A stretch of DNA of 64,000 bases from Altererythrobacter sp. B11 (GCF_003569745.1 NZ_AP018498.1:124001-188000); one strand, 5' to 3'. Counted from the stretch's first letter, positions 1 to 9,302 are shown. Program-made: numbers and translations. The notes: generated from the sequence alone by a model not told the origin.

Positions 1-10
1 CGGGTCACAC

Positions 11-2716
11 GTGGTGGACACACACATTGTGAAAGCGCAGATGGGACACTCGCACAATATCGAGGTCGTGGCCATCGAGCGCATCAGTTCGATCGACTTC
101 CTGCGCGCTGTCTTTGATTGCCATTCTTCCGGCAAGGTGGCGATGCCCATCGAACCCGGCACTCAACCGAACATCGCCGGAATTTCGGTGGTCGATCGCA
201 TTTCCTGCGCCAGTGGCGGCGGCTGGTTCACCCAGTCGATCTCCCCGCGCCACGATTCCACGCCTGCGCAGGTCGTCCATACCTCCGGATCGACGGGTGA
301 GCCCAAGGCCATCCTGCTGTCACATCAGTCTCTGGGCGACGTCACGACCCGCCTGGTGGACTTCATGAAAATGGATGCCAGCGTTCGGGAATATGTCGGC
401 GTTCCCGTGACTTACTCCTTCGGCTTCGGCCGCGTCCGGGCGGTGTCGGCCGCCGGCGGCGCGAGCTATCTCCCCGAGCACGGCTTCCGCGTCGACGAAC
501 TTGCCCGCATGCTCGAACGGGATGAGGTAAACGCCCTCTCGGCCGTTCCCACGCTGCTGCGGGTCCTCCTCGGCCAGCGCGCGCGCATCGGATCCGCCGG
601 GGCCAAGCTGCGCTGGCTGGAGATCGGCAGCCAGGCAATGACGCGTGCGGAGAAGGAAGCGATCCGCGAACTGTTCCCCAACGCCCGCATCGTCCAGCAC
701 TACGGCCTCACCGAAGCATCTCGCAGCACCTTCCTCGATATTTCGAAGGAGGAAGGGGAGGCGCTCGATTCGGTGGGTGGCCCCTGCGGTGCGGTGGAGG
801 TGCGAATCGCCGACGACGGTCGGATTGCCATTCGCGGCCCGCATGTCGCCGCGGGCATCATCACTGCGGGCGGTTTGCAAACCCTCACCGACGCGGATGG
901 CTGGCTGACCACCAACGACCTGGGGCGCATGGAAGACGGACGCCTCGTCTTCGGCGGACGCGCGGACGATCTCATCAATGTCGGGGGGATCAAGGTGCCC
1001 TCGGAAGTTTTCGAGGACCGCCTGCGGGCCATTGTCGGGCTGGATTTTGCCTATGCCGTGGCCCCCGGAAATCACCCGCTTCGTGGACAGATCGTCGCCA
1101 TCGCCCACGAAGAAACCGCCAGCCCTGCCCAAGTGACGGCGTTGGAAGCCGCCGCGAAGCAAGTGGCCCGCGACATGGGTGTGGCCGACAGCGTGGCCGT
1201 GTTCGGGGTGCAGACGATCCCGCGAACGACGACCAACAAGATTCGCCGCAAGGAAGTCTCTGCGGAATTCGGGGCCTTCAGCGCACAGGCGCAGGATCCT
1301 GCCAAGGATGCAGCTGCCCCCGGCGAGCAGGCGGCCGGCATTGCCGAGGCGTTCCTGGCGAAGTTCGGTGAACCAGCCAGGGATCGGCGCGAAAGCTTCC
1401 GTTCGCTGGATGGCGATTCGCTGAGCTACATCGACATGATGCTGCGGCTGGAGCAATTCCTGCCGCAACTCCCGGAGGATTGGGAAAGCAAGTCCATCGA
1501 CGAGCTTGTCGCGCTGGCCGATACGCCCGCCGATGTCGAAGCCGCCTTTGCCCGGGAGTTCGGCGACGATGCGCTGGACGCCGGGGCAAGCTTCGATTCG
1601 CTGGGCGGCGACGAGGCGCAGAGGCAGCGCCTGCGAAGTCAGCTGAAAGCGTTTATCTCGCCGCTGCCGGCCGACTGGCACGAGATGTCGATCGGTGCGC
1701 TGAGTACGCTGGCAGAGCAGCGCGCCGCACCGGCGAAGCCGGGCAAGTGGGCGGCGTACCGGCCGACCAATCTCGACACGGTGCGCGGGCTCGCCTGCGT
1801 CCTCATCGTCGCGCTGCATGTGCTGGGCGTGCGCCCCGATCGCGGGCTGGAGGTTCCACGGCCCTCCACCTGGCACGCCATCATGGACGCCCTCGAGGTG
1901 GTGCGGCTGCCGCTGTTCACCGCGATGGCAGGCTACATCTACGGCGCCATGCCAGCCACGCGCGAAGGCTTCGGCCCCTATATGGCCAGCAAGCTCAAGC
2001 AGCTCGCCGTGCCGCTTCTCTTCGCCAACGCCGTGTTCTGGGCGATCAAGGCGGTGATATTCCACGAGCCCGGCGTCGGCCTGCTGGCGACCTACGCCAA
2101 CGGATATGAGCATCTCTGGTATATCTACGCGATCCTGCTGATGTTCGCGATCGTTGCCTTCGTGGACGAGAAGTTCCACCCCACCGTGGGGGTGTGGGTG
2201 GCCCTGATCGCGGTGCCGATCGTGCTCTATACCGTGCTGCCCGCCAGCCCCGTCACCTACATCCGCAAGGGGCTGCTCCTGCTCCCCTTCTTCCTCTTCG
2301 GCCTCGTGATCCAGCGCAGGTCCGACTGGATGATGAACCCGCTGGTGAGCGTCCTCGCACTGGTCATGCTGGTCGGCTCAATCGCGATGAAGCCGCTTGG
2401 ACAGCCGGAAGCGGTTGGTCCCGACCAGACGGGCCTGATCACCTGGATCGGCGGCGCCGGCGCGGTGGTTCTGCTGCTGCTCTATCTCCCCAAGATGAGG
2501 GGGCTGGAAAGGCTCGCGGCCTATTCCTTCACCATCTATCTCTGGCATCCCGCTGCCAGCGCGGCGATGCGGACGGTACTGTGGAAGCTCGGCGTCCATA
2601 ATACTGCGATCGCCTTCGTGGTGGGGCTCGCGGTGGGGGTTGGCGTGCCGGTGGCCATGCATCTGGTCTGCCTGCGGCTGCCGAAATATCTGAGCATGCC
2701 GGTTATCGGGAAATAG
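11..2716 (+). CDS. Fused acyl-adenylating enzyme, acyl-carrier domains and membrane acyltransferase-3
   Basis: Multidomain protein of 901 residues. Residues 1-430 form an AMP-binding acyl/aryl-CoA-ligase-type domain, with the P-loop TSGSTGEPKA at 91-100, YGLTEAS near 231 and the late catalytic lysine K410 in PRTTTNK. Residues 440-505 resemble an acyl carrier domain with a phosphopantetheine site GDSL (Ser470). Residues 508-570 repeat that fold, but the site reads GGDEAQ, so the serine is missing. Residues 583-901 are a multi-spanning acyltransferase-3 (OafA-like) domain beginning NLDTVRG, with the usual His at about 603. Inference: an acyl group is activated, loaded on the carrier and passed to the membrane domain for transfer to a glycan or lipid. 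The GTG start is uncertain because the frame is open to the window edge. A type I secretion operon follows. Confidence 0.85.
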   Translation: MVDTHIVKAQMGHSHNIEVVAIERISSIDFLRAVFDCHSSGKVAMPIEPGTQPNIAGISVVDRISCASGGGWFTQSISPRHDSTPAQVVHTSGSTGEPKAILLSHQSLGDVTTRLVDFMKMDASVREYVGVPVTYSFGFGRVRAVSAAGGASYLPEHGFRVDELARMLERDEVNALSAVPTLLRVLLGQRARIGSAGAKLRWLEIGSQAMTRAEKEAIRELFPNARIVQHYGLTEASRSTFLDISKEEGEALDSVGGPCGAVEVRIADDGRIAIRGPHVAAGIITAGGLQTLTDADGWLTTNDLGRMEDGRLVFGGRADDLINVGGIKVPSEVFEDRLRAIVGLDFAYAVAPGNHPLRGQIVAIAHEETASPAQVTALEAAAKQVARDMGVADSVAVFGVQTIPRTTTNKIRRKEVSAEFGAFSAQAQDPAKDAAAPGEQAAGIAEAFLAKFGEPARDRRESFRSLDGDSLSYIDMMLRLEQFLPQLPEDWESKSIDELVALADTPADVEAAFAREFGDDALDAGASFDSLGGDEAQRQRLRSQLKAFISPLPADWHEMSIGALSTLAEQRAAPAKPGKWAAYRPTNLDTVRGLACVLIVALHVLGVRPDRGLEVPRPSTWHAIMDALEVVRLPLFTAMAGYIYGAMPATREGFGPYMASKLKQLAVPLLFANAVFWAIKAVIFHEPGVGLLATYANGYEHLWYIYAILLMFAIVAFVDEKFHPTVGVWVALIAVPIVLYTVLPASPVTYIRKGLLLLPFFLFGLVIQRRSDWMMNPLVSVLALVMLVGSIAMKPLGQPEAVGPDQTGLITWIGGAGAVVLLLLYLPKMRGLERLAAYSFTIYLWHPAASAAMRTVLWKLGVHNTAIAFVVGLAVGVGVPVAMHLVCLRLPKYLSMPVIGK

Positions 2717-2753
2717 CGCCTTGCCCTGATCCGGCCTGACAAGTCCGCCGAGG

Positions 2754-2772
2754 TAAACCAGCTTTTAACCAT
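2754..2772 (+). promoter_or_regulatory. CtrA-like site
   Basis: TAAA-N7-TTAACCAT lies just before the small gene at 2822. It resembles the alphaproteobacterial CtrA box TTAA-N7-TTAA and contains the half-site TTAACCAT. A weaker TTAACC recurs at 4940 before the ABC gene. A short hairpin (GAAGATG/CATCTTC, 2783-2804) lies between this site and the start codon. Assignment rests on motif similarity only. Confidence 0.35.
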
Positions 2773-2821
2773 GCCGCCCCTAGAAGATGGCCATCGTCAT
2801 CTTCCAGGGAAGCGGACCAGC

Positions 2822-3259
2822 ATGTCCCCGAACGAATGCCACAGCAAAGGGCTGGCCACCGCCGCGCGGCAGACAGCCCGCGACTTGCGCTCCGCGCTGG
2901 CCGGCACCCCGGAACAGGCCGAGGCTGCGGGCGACCCGCGCAACCTGGGGCGAATCTCGGCCCTGCTCGATGCCCTCGGCGGCGAAGTCGCCAAGTGCGG
3001 CGGTGAAGCCTGCTTCACCCGCCCCATCAACGGCGTCCGCGCTTGGGTGCCGCTGGAAACCTTTAACGCGGAGCGCTGCCAGACCCAGCAGCTGCGGGCA
3101 GAGATCGAAAGCCTCAAGGCCGCTCTTGGCGAGATAGCCGAGGAAAAGCCTTCGCTCGGCTCTGGCATGATCGCCGGCCGGCGGAACGCCCAGCGCGCCT
3201 TCGAGATCGCCCGCGATGCGCTCGCGCGGCAGGGCGCCAGCGATGCGGGGCTCAACTGA
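2822..3259 (+). CDS. Hypothetical cytoplasmic protein
   Basis: 145-residue protein of unknown function. It has no signal peptide or membrane segment. Three cysteines cluster in the central part (KCGGEACF, ERCQ), and the C-terminal half is predicted helical, with a heptad-like stretch from QQLRAEIESLKAALGEI onward. The ATG at 2822 was preferred to an in-frame ATG at 2771 because GGGAAGCGG lies a suitable distance upstream and the extra 17 residues look non-coding. It sits immediately before the type I secretion genes on the same strand, so it may belong to their unit, but nothing in the sequence shows that it is a substrate. It lacks RTX nonapeptides. Confidence 0.6.
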   Translation: MSPNECHSKGLATAARQTARDLRSALAGTPEQAEAAGDPRNLGRISALLDALGGEVAKCGGEACFTRPINGVRAWVPLETFNAERCQTQQLRAEIESLKAALGEIAEEKPSLGSGMIAGRRNAQRAFEIARDALARQGASDAGLN

Positions 3260-3405
3260 CCGCCATGCAGACACGATGCCGGAGCCTGGCAATGCGGATG
3301 CGCGCACGGAGTTCTGCGGCTCAGCGAAGCTCCGCGAACCTGCTTCAGAGCGCCCCCGATCATCACGGCAGCGAGTGCCGGGAACATAAAGGTACACCAC
3401 TGGCC

Positions 3406-4896
3406 ATGCGTAAGACACGATTGCGGCGCGAACTGATCGGCGCGATCATAGCGCCCGCCCTGCTGATCCCGGTTGCCGCCCACGCCGAAACGCTGGGCGA
3501 GGCGATTGTCGAGGCTTATCAATTCAATCCCAACGTGCAGGCGAGCCGTGCCCGCAACCGCGCGGCGGACGAGCGCGTGGCGCGGGCGGAGGGCGAATTC
3601 GGCCCCTTCATCAGCGGCTCCGCCAGCTATGACTACAATTACCGGCGGCTGCGCACCAATGGCGAGCTGGCCCCGGCGGAGCACGGTTTCACCCCCACCT
3701 TCGGCGTCACGCTCTCCCAGCCGCTGTTCACCTCGGGCAGGCTGAGCTCCCAGCTGCGCATCGCGGAGGCGAATTACGGCGCATCCACCGCAGACATGCG
3801 CGCGGCGGAACTCAATCTCCTCGCCAATGTCATCATCGCCTACGCCAGCGTGCTGCGCGACCAGAACCTGGTCAGCATCGCGCGCGAGAACCTCGATCTG
3901 CTGGGCGACCAGCTGGGCCAGACGCAGGCCCGCTTCGATGCGCGCTATGCGACGCGCACCGATCTGGACCAGACGCGTAACCGCCTGCTCACCGGGCAGG
4001 CCCAGCTCGAGCTTGCCGAGGGCAATCTGCGGGCGAGCCGCAACGCCTTCCGCAACCTCGTCGGGCACTATCCCGACGATCTGGCCCCCCTTCCGCAATT
4101 GCCCGGCCTCCCCCAGTCGCTGGAAGAGGCCGAGGACATGGGCCTCCGCTTTAACCCCGTGCTGGAGGCAGCGCGCTTCGATTCGCGCGCCGCGCGCGCC
4201 GCGGTCGGGCTTGCGCGATCAGATGCCGGCCCGCAGGTGACGCTGCAGGGCACCGCCGCCCGCACCCCGCTGTCGATCGAGAACGACGCCGTGCGCCAGT
4301 TTGATGCCCAGGCGCGGATCGAAGTGACCATGCCGCTTTACGCCGCAGGCCGAATCGCCGCGGGAATCCGCGAAGCGAAGCAGAGCGCCGATGCGGCCAA
4401 TCAGGTGGAGGAACAGGTCACCCGCGACGTGCGCGAGGATATTGCCTCGGCCTGGGACCGGCTTTCCGCCAACCGCCGCGCCAGCCCTGCCTATGCGGAA
4501 GCGGTCACCGCCGCGGAAACGGCTCTTCAGGGCGCGCGGGAGCAGCAACTCGCCGGCCAGCTCACCGCACTCAACGTACTCGACACCGCGCGGGACCTGC
4601 TCAATTCCCGCCAGGCGAAAGCCTCGGTGGATGCCCAGCTCTACATCCAGCACGCGATCCTGCTTGCGGCGATGGGCCAGCTCTCGCCTGGTCGCTTCGG
4701 GCCGATGACGCCGGAATATGATCCCGATTCCTATTCCCGCACCGCCTTCGCCGGATTGCCCACTGGCCCGCTGGTGGAACTGCTCGACGATGCGGTGGTG
4801 ATGGATGGAGTGACATACACGCCGGTTCAGCAGGAACGGTCGGAGGAGCCGGGCCACGATATGGCGCCGGCAGCGGAAACGTCACCCGCGCCCTAG
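3406..4896 (+). CDS. TolC-family type I secretion outer-membrane channel
   Basis: 496 residues with a clear signal peptide (basic MRKTRLRREL, hydrophobic core, AHA-E cleavage). Two outer-membrane-efflux repeats typical of TolC follow, starting TLGEAIVEAYQFNPNVQASRA. Sequence features of the family include LSQPLFTSGR and the late ARDLLNSRQAK helix. The acidic/proline-rich C-terminal tail is probably periplasmic. The ATG at 3406 was chosen over an upstream in-frame ATG at 3265 because the signal peptide begins there and AAAGG precedes it. It should form the outer channel for the ABC and HlyD proteins encoded next on the same strand. Confidence 0.9.
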   Translation: MRKTRLRRELIGAIIAPALLIPVAAHAETLGEAIVEAYQFNPNVQASRARNRAADERVARAEGEFGPFISGSASYDYNYRRLRTNGELAPAEHGFTPTFGVTLSQPLFTSGRLSSQLRIAEANYGASTADMRAAELNLLANVIIAYASVLRDQNLVSIARENLDLLGDQLGQTQARFDARYATRTDLDQTRNRLLTGQAQLELAEGNLRASRNAFRNLVGHYPDDLAPLPQLPGLPQSLEEAEDMGLRFNPVLEAARFDSRAARAAVGLARSDAGPQVTLQGTAARTPLSIENDAVRQFDAQARIEVTMPLYAAGRIAAGIREAKQSADAANQVEEQVTRDVREDIASAWDRLSANRRASPAYAEAVTAAETALQGAREQQLAGQLTALNVLDTARDLLNSRQAKASVDAQLYIQHAILLAAMGQLSPGRFGPMTPEYDPDSYSRTAFAGLPTGPLVELLDDAVVMDGVTYTPVQQERSEEPGHDMAPAAETSPAP

Positions 4897-4997
4897 CGAC
4901 GCGGCAAGTCGCGGAACGACCGGCAAAATCTTGCCTCTTTTAACCCGATATTGACTGTGGCGGGCTAGATTCGGATTCTCACCAAAGGGAATTCGAC

Positions 4998-6725
4998 GTG
5001 TCAGCGAAATTGTCCGGGCTGAAGGGGCTGTTCCAGCCTCTTCTGCCGATCCTGTGGCCTGTGTTGGGCTTCAGCGCGGTCTTCAACGTGCTGCTGCTCT
5101 CCGGCTCGTTCTTTATGCTGCTGGTTTATGATGACGTGCTGGCCAGCCGCAGCGTGCCCACTCTGGCGGGCCTGCTGCTGATGGTTGCCGTGGCCTATGC
5201 GTTTCAGGCCGCCCTGGACATCATTCGCAACCGTGTCCTGTTCCACTCGGGCGCGATGGCAGACCGGCAGCTTTCAGCCCGTGTATATGATGTGCTCAGC
5301 CGGTTCGGTAGCGAAGCGGGGCGCCTGCCTTCGGGTGCAGCGCCGGTGCGCGATCTCGACATGGTGCGCAACTATATCGCCGGTCCCGGACCGCTGGCCC
5401 TGCTCGACCTGCCCTATGTTGCGATGTTCCTCGTCATCCTCACGATGTTCCACTGGGCTCTCGGCCTCACTGCGCTGGTCGGCGCCTTGGCACTGATCCT
5501 GCTGATGGCGGTGAGCGCGAAGCTGACGAATGAGCCCGCCCGCGATGCCGCTACCATGTCGGGGCTGCGCTTCTCGATGGCGGAGGACATCCGCCGCCGC
5601 AGCGAGACCATCCGCGTACTGGGCATGGGCGAACGGCGCCGCGCCGCTTGGGATGAGGCGAACCAGCACCTGCTGACCGCGCAGGATCGGCTGTCGGAGA
5701 TCTCTGGCCGGATGCAGGGCATCAGCAAGACCTTCCGCCAGTTCCTGCAATCTCTGATGCTGGCCGTCGGCGCGCTGCTGGTCATCGAAGGCGAAGCGAC
5801 TGGCGGCATCATCGTTGCGGGTTCGATCCTCGGTGCGCGGGCGCTGATGCCGGTGGAGCAGACCATCGCCCATTGGAAATCCATGGTGGACGCGCGCCAG
5901 GCGCTGGAACGGTTGGCCGCACTGCAGCAGGCCGTGCCGCAGGAATACGCCCCCATGCCGCTGCCGCGTCCGAAAGAAAGCCTGGAAGTGCAGCAGCTCA
6001 CCTCTCGCCCTCCGGGCATGAAGGCGGTGACGCTGGCAAATGTGAACTTCCGCCTCAATGCGGGCGAGGCGCTGGCGGTGATCGGCCACAGCGGATCGGG
6101 CAAATCGACCCTGATGCGCTCGATCGTCGGTGCCTGGCAGCCGCTGCGCGGATCGGTGCGGCTGGACGGCGCTGCGCTGGATCAATGGTCTCCGGCGGAT
6201 CTGGGCCGGGACATCGGCTATGTCTCGCAAAGGATCGAGCTGTTCGAAGGCACGATCGGGCAGAACATCGCCCGCTTCGATCCGGCTGCCGATCCGGAGG
6301 CGATCATCGCCGCGGCGCGGCAGGCGGGAGTGCACGAGATGATCGTGGCGCTGCCGGGCGGCTATGACTACCAACTCGGCCCCGGCGGGGATGGCCTTTC
6401 CGAAGGCCAGCAGCAGCGCCTTGCCCTGGCCCGCGCGCTGTATGGCGATCCGTTTCTGATCGTGCTGGACGAGGCCAATTCGAACCTCGACGCGCAGGGC
6501 GAGCAGGCGCTGGCCCAGGCGGTGCTGCGCGCCAAGGAGCGCGGCGCCATCGTGATCATCGTCGGCCACCGCCCCTCCGTCTTCGCGCATGTCGATCACA
6601 TTCTGGTGATGGCCGGCGGCGAGGCGCGGCAGATGGGCCCGCGTGACGAAATGCTGAAGATGCTGGGCCTGTTGCGGGTTCCAGCCGCCGCAAATGACGG
6701 CCCCCGCGCAGCGGCGGCAGGCTGA
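4998..6725 (+). CDS. Type I secretion ABC permease/ATPase (PrtD type)
   Basis: 575 residues, the normal size for PrtD-type exporters without an N-terminal C39 peptidase domain. Membrane segments occupy roughly residues 15-290. The nucleotide-binding domain follows, with Walker A GHSGSGKST at 363-371, signature LSEGQQQR at 467-474, Walker B LIVLDEAN at 487-494 and H-loop GHR at about 523. GTG is the start, preceded by AAAGGGA at a good distance. It powers Sec-independent export of a C-terminally signalled protein together with the neighbouring TolC and HlyD homologues. No RTX-type substrate gene is visible in this window. Confidence 0.93.
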   Translation: MSAKLSGLKGLFQPLLPILWPVLGFSAVFNVLLLSGSFFMLLVYDDVLASRSVPTLAGLLLMVAVAYAFQAALDIIRNRVLFHSGAMADRQLSARVYDVLSRFGSEAGRLPSGAAPVRDLDMVRNYIAGPGPLALLDLPYVAMFLVILTMFHWALGLTALVGALALILLMAVSAKLTNEPARDAATMSGLRFSMAEDIRRRSETIRVLGMGERRRAAWDEANQHLLTAQDRLSEISGRMQGISKTFRQFLQSLMLAVGALLVIEGEATGGIIVAGSILGARALMPVEQTIAHWKSMVDARQALERLAALQQAVPQEYAPMPLPRPKESLEVQQLTSRPPGMKAVTLANVNFRLNAGEALAVIGHSGSGKSTLMRSIVGAWQPLRGSVRLDGAALDQWSPADLGRDIGYVSQRIELFEGTIGQNIARFDPAADPEAIIAAARQAGVHEMIVALPGGYDYQLGPGGDGLSEGQQQRLALARALYGDPFLIVLDEANSNLDAQGEQALAQAVLRAKERGAIVIIVGHRPSVFAHVDHILVMAGGEARQMGPRDEMLKMLGLLRVPAAANDGPRAAAAG

Positions 6726-6737
6726 GGATCTACGAAA

Positions 6738-8090
6738 ATGGCAAGCGAACTTACCCTCCACCGGCCCTACCTCCCCGCCCTTGCGGAAGCGCCGCTCTAT
6801 CAGCCCGACGCACGGCTCGGGCGCACGCTGCGGCTGGGCCTCAGCCTTTCGGCGGCGCTGGTTTTTGGCCTGGGCGGTCTGATGGCGCTGGTGCCGATCG
6901 CCGGGGCGGTCGTCGCTCCGGGCCAGGTCAGCATGGCTTCGCATGTGAAGCAGCTGGGCCATCCGTCCGGCGGCGTGGTGGCCGATATCCTCGTCCGGGA
7001 CGGCGATCACGTGAAGGCCGGGCAGCCCCTGATGCGGCTGGAAAACACCGTGTCCGGCGCCAATGCGCAGCTGACGGGGGAGAATGTCGATCAGTTGCTT
7101 GCCCGCGCCGCACGGCTGACCGCGGAGCGTGACGGGCTGGGCGCCATCGCCTTCCCGAAGGAACTGACCGACCGCGCGGGAGACCCGAACATCGCCGCGC
7201 TGATGGATGCGGAGCGCAAGACCTTTGCCCTCCGGCGCCAGTCCCGTTCGGGCCTGGTCGCGCAATTGCAGCAGCGCGTGAACCAGGCACAGGCCGACAT
7301 CCGTAGCAGCCGCAGCCGGGCCGACAGCTACAACCGGCAGGCTTCCCTTATCGGCGAGGAGCTGGATGCAACGCGCGCCTTGTACGAGAAGCGCTATACC
7401 ACGCTGGACCGGCTGAACTCGCTCGAACGTTCCGCCTCCGGGCTTGCCGCCGAAGCCAGCAGCGCCCGCCAGGGAGCCGACGCAGCGAGCGCGCGGATCG
7501 GCGAATTGCGCGCGCAGATGGCGTCCGTGCAGCAGGATTCGCGAAGCGCGGCAGCGGCGGAGCTGATGGAGGTCGAGCGCCAGATCACCGAACTGCGCCG
7601 CGTGCAGGTGGCCGCGGACGACAGCTTCGACAAATCGGTCATCCGCGCGCCGCAGGCGGGCGTGGTGGACAAGCTGGCCTTCCGCACCGTCGGCGGCATC
7701 GTCCCCGCGGGCGAGACGATCATGGAAATCGTGCCCGACAACGATCGGCTGGTGGTGGAGGCAAGCGTCAGCCCCGCCGACATCGACCAGATCCATGAAG
7801 GCCAGCCGGCCACCGTGCGGTTCAGCGCCTTTTCCAACCGCACCACGCCCGAAGTGACGGGCGAGGTTACGCATGTTTCCGCCAGCCGGGTGGACGACCG
7901 GGCGACCGGCAGCGCCTTCTATCGCGTGACGATCAGCTTCACGGCCCGCGAACTCAAGGAACTGGGCAATGTGGCGCTGAAGCCGGGCATGCCGGCGGAA
8001 GCCTTCGTGCGGACGCGCGACCGGACCATGCTGAGCTATATCCTGCGGCCGCTGACCGATCAGTGGTCACGCGCGTTCCGGGAAAACTGA
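6738..8090 (+). CDS. Type I secretion membrane-fusion protein (HlyD/PrtE type)
   Basis: 450 residues with one N-terminal transmembrane helix (about 33-56), a lipoyl-like half (GQVSMASHVKQLGHPSGGVV...), long coiled-coil helices rich in Arg, Glu and Ala (about 180-290), the second lipoyl half (IRAPQAGVVDKLAF) and a beta-barrel region. This is the standard order of HlyD-family adaptors of type I systems. It starts 12 bases after the ABC gene stop with GAGGAT as ribosome site, so the two are co-transcribed. It should bridge the ABC protein and the TolC channel encoded upstream. Confidence 0.92.
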   Translation: MASELTLHRPYLPALAEAPLYQPDARLGRTLRLGLSLSAALVFGLGGLMALVPIAGAVVAPGQVSMASHVKQLGHPSGGVVADILVRDGDHVKAGQPLMRLENTVSGANAQLTGENVDQLLARAARLTAERDGLGAIAFPKELTDRAGDPNIAALMDAERKTFALRRQSRSGLVAQLQQRVNQAQADIRSSRSRADSYNRQASLIGEELDATRALYEKRYTTLDRLNSLERSASGLAAEASSARQGADAASARIGELRAQMASVQQDSRSAAAAELMEVERQITELRRVQVAADDSFDKSVIRAPQAGVVDKLAFRTVGGIVPAGETIMEIVPDNDRLVVEASVSPADIDQIHEGQPATVRFSAFSNRTTPEVTGEVTHVSASRVDDRATGSAFYRVTISFTARELKELGNVALKPGMPAEAFVRTRDRTMLSYILRPLTDQWSRAFREN

Positions 8091-8112
8091 GCACACCGGC
8101 GACGTCGGTCCC

Positions 8113-8538
8113 TTATCCGCGCGCCCGCGCTTCCAGCGCGGGCCGCAGCGGGGCAAGATCGTAACCGGCGGCGGCAGCACTCGCGATCACCTGCTCTGTC
8201 CCCATTCCGGCGCAATTGCACAGCGCCCACAGCGTGCTCGCCCGCATTCCGGACTTGCAATAGCCGAGGATCGGCTTGGGCAGGCGCTCCAGCGCATCGG
8301 CAAAGGCGGCGATCTGCTCGGCGCCGATCTGCCCCGGCACCACCGGAATATGCAAATAGTCGAGTCCGGCCGCTTGTGCCGCGGCGGCGATCTCTGCGGA
8401 ACTGGGCTGGCCCGGCTCTTCCCCGTCCGGCCGGTCGTTGATGATGGCGCGATAGCCCTGCCGCGCTACCTCTACCACGTCCTCCGGCGTCAGTTGCGGA
8501 TGGACGGCCATCGTGTCGCATAGTTTCCGGGGATTCAT
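8113..8538 (-). CDS. Blh-type rhodanese-like / beta-lactamase-hydrolase-like phosphatase-fold protein
   Basis: 141-residue protein of the TIGR01244/DUF442 family, known as the stand-alone or fused phosphatase/rhodanese-like domain of Blh proteins. The catalytic loop is CKSGMR (Cys94-x4-Arg99), the six-residue spacing seen in sulfurtransferases. Other family marks are the N-terminal PQLTPEDV and INDRPDGEEPGQP. The ATG at 8538 was chosen because GGAG lies six bases upstream; an earlier in-frame ATG at 8571 has no good site. In rhizobia and Xylella the blh gene belongs to the BigR sulfide-detoxification operon. Here it is divergent from peroxiredoxin and a BigR/SqrR-like regulator, which supports a role in persulfide handling. 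Confidence 0.85.
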   Translation of the reverse strand: MNPRKLCDTMAVHPQLTPEDVVEVARQGYRAIINDRPDGEEPGQPSSAEIAAAAQAAGLDYLHIPVVPGQIGAEQIAAFADALERLPKPILGYCKSGMRASTLWALCNCAGMGTEQVIASAAAAGYDLAPLRPALEARARG

Positions 8539-8575
8539 CATCTTCTCCGATCGCACGTCAGCATACATCATTTAC

Positions 8576-8591
8576 CGATAACATGTAATCG
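8576..8591. promoter_or_regulatory. Dyad in blh/peroxiredoxin divergent promoter
   Basis: CGATAACATGTAATCG is an inverted repeat in which seven of eight base pairs match, centred on ACATGT. It lies between the divergent blh and peroxiredoxin-arsR genes, where an autoregulating ArsR-family repressor would be expected to bind. The sequence CGTGTAA at its right edge is also found in the cydD/cydA promoter. Confidence 0.5.
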
Positions 8592-8663
8592 TGTAACCGT
8601 ATTGCGTCAACCGGCCGCTCGTGCGAAAAGCGACAAGTTTACCACGTATTTTCCGGAGGATCA

Positions 8664-9302
8664 TTGGACCACATTCCCGCTCCCGGCCCGCTGCGCATCG
8701 GCGACGAGGTTCCGCGCTTCATCGCCCGCAGCACGCAGGGGCCGCTGGACCTTGCCGATTTTCGCGGGCGCTGGGTGGTGCTGTTCTCCCACCCGGCGGA
8801 CTTCACCCCGGTCTGCACCAGCGAGTTCATCGCCCTGGCGAAGGCGGAGGAGCAGTTCGCCGCGATGGAGTGCGCGCTGGTGGGCCTTTCGGTCGACAGC
8901 CTCTATTCGCATCTGGCGTGGATCAGGATGATCCACGACATCAGCGGAGTGCGCGTGAACTTTCCGCTGGTGGAGGATCCCACCATGGAGATCGCCCGCG
9001 CCTTCGGCATGATCGCGCCCGATGCGCATGATGCCTCTGCCGTGCGCACCAGCTTCTTCATCGATCCGCAGGGCGTGCTGCGCGCCGCCACGTCCTACCC
9101 CGTCAACGTCGGCCGCTCCGTGCCGGAAATGCTCCGCCTGCTGGCCGCGCTGCGTCGGGTCGATGCGGCCGAGGTTCTCGCCCCGGCCGACTGGCAGCCG
9201 GGGGACGATTTGCTGCGCATGCCCGCCGAAACGGCACCGGAAATCCTGCGGGCGAACGGGCCGGACGCATGGTTCTTCACCCCCGTGGCTGACAAGGGCT
9301 GA
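8664..9302 (+). CDS. 1-Cys peroxiredoxin (Prx6/AhpC-TSA family)
   Basis: 212 residues of the Prx6-type peroxiredoxin family. The active-site motif is HPADFTPVCTSEF with peroxidatic Cys51. The only other cysteine (Cys74) is not at a resolving position, so the enzyme is 1-Cys and needs an external thiol reductant such as the thioredoxin encoded nearby. The start is TTG at 8664 with GGAGGA three bases upstream. It is followed two bases later by the arsR gene, so they are translationally coupled. In this setting it probably reduces peroxides or hydropersulfides (inference). Confidence 0.9.
   Translation: MDHIPAPGPLRIGDEVPRFIARSTQGPLDLADFRGRWVVLFSHPADFTPVCTSEFIALAKAEEQFAAMECALVGLSVDSLYSHLAWIRMIHDISGVRVNFPLVEDPTMEIARAFGMIAPDAHDASAVRTSFFIDPQGVLRAATSYPVNVGRSVPEMLRLLAALRRVDAAEVLAPADWQPGDDLLRMPAETAPEILRANGPDAWFFTPVADKG

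Noticed and set aside
320-2179. 619-codon minus-strand open frame opposite the fused ligase
   Set aside because: Shadow of a protein with intact catalytic motifs; its own translation has no recognisable domain.
2771-2821. Upstream ATG for the small gene before the type I secretion operon
   Set aside because: The extra 17 residues overlap a hairpin and the CtrA-like site and have no ribosome site; ATG at 2822 is better placed.
5274-7874. 866-codon minus-strand open frame opposite the type I ABC and HlyD genes
   Set aside because: Antisense shadow of two clear genes; low-complexity composition and no signal or fold.
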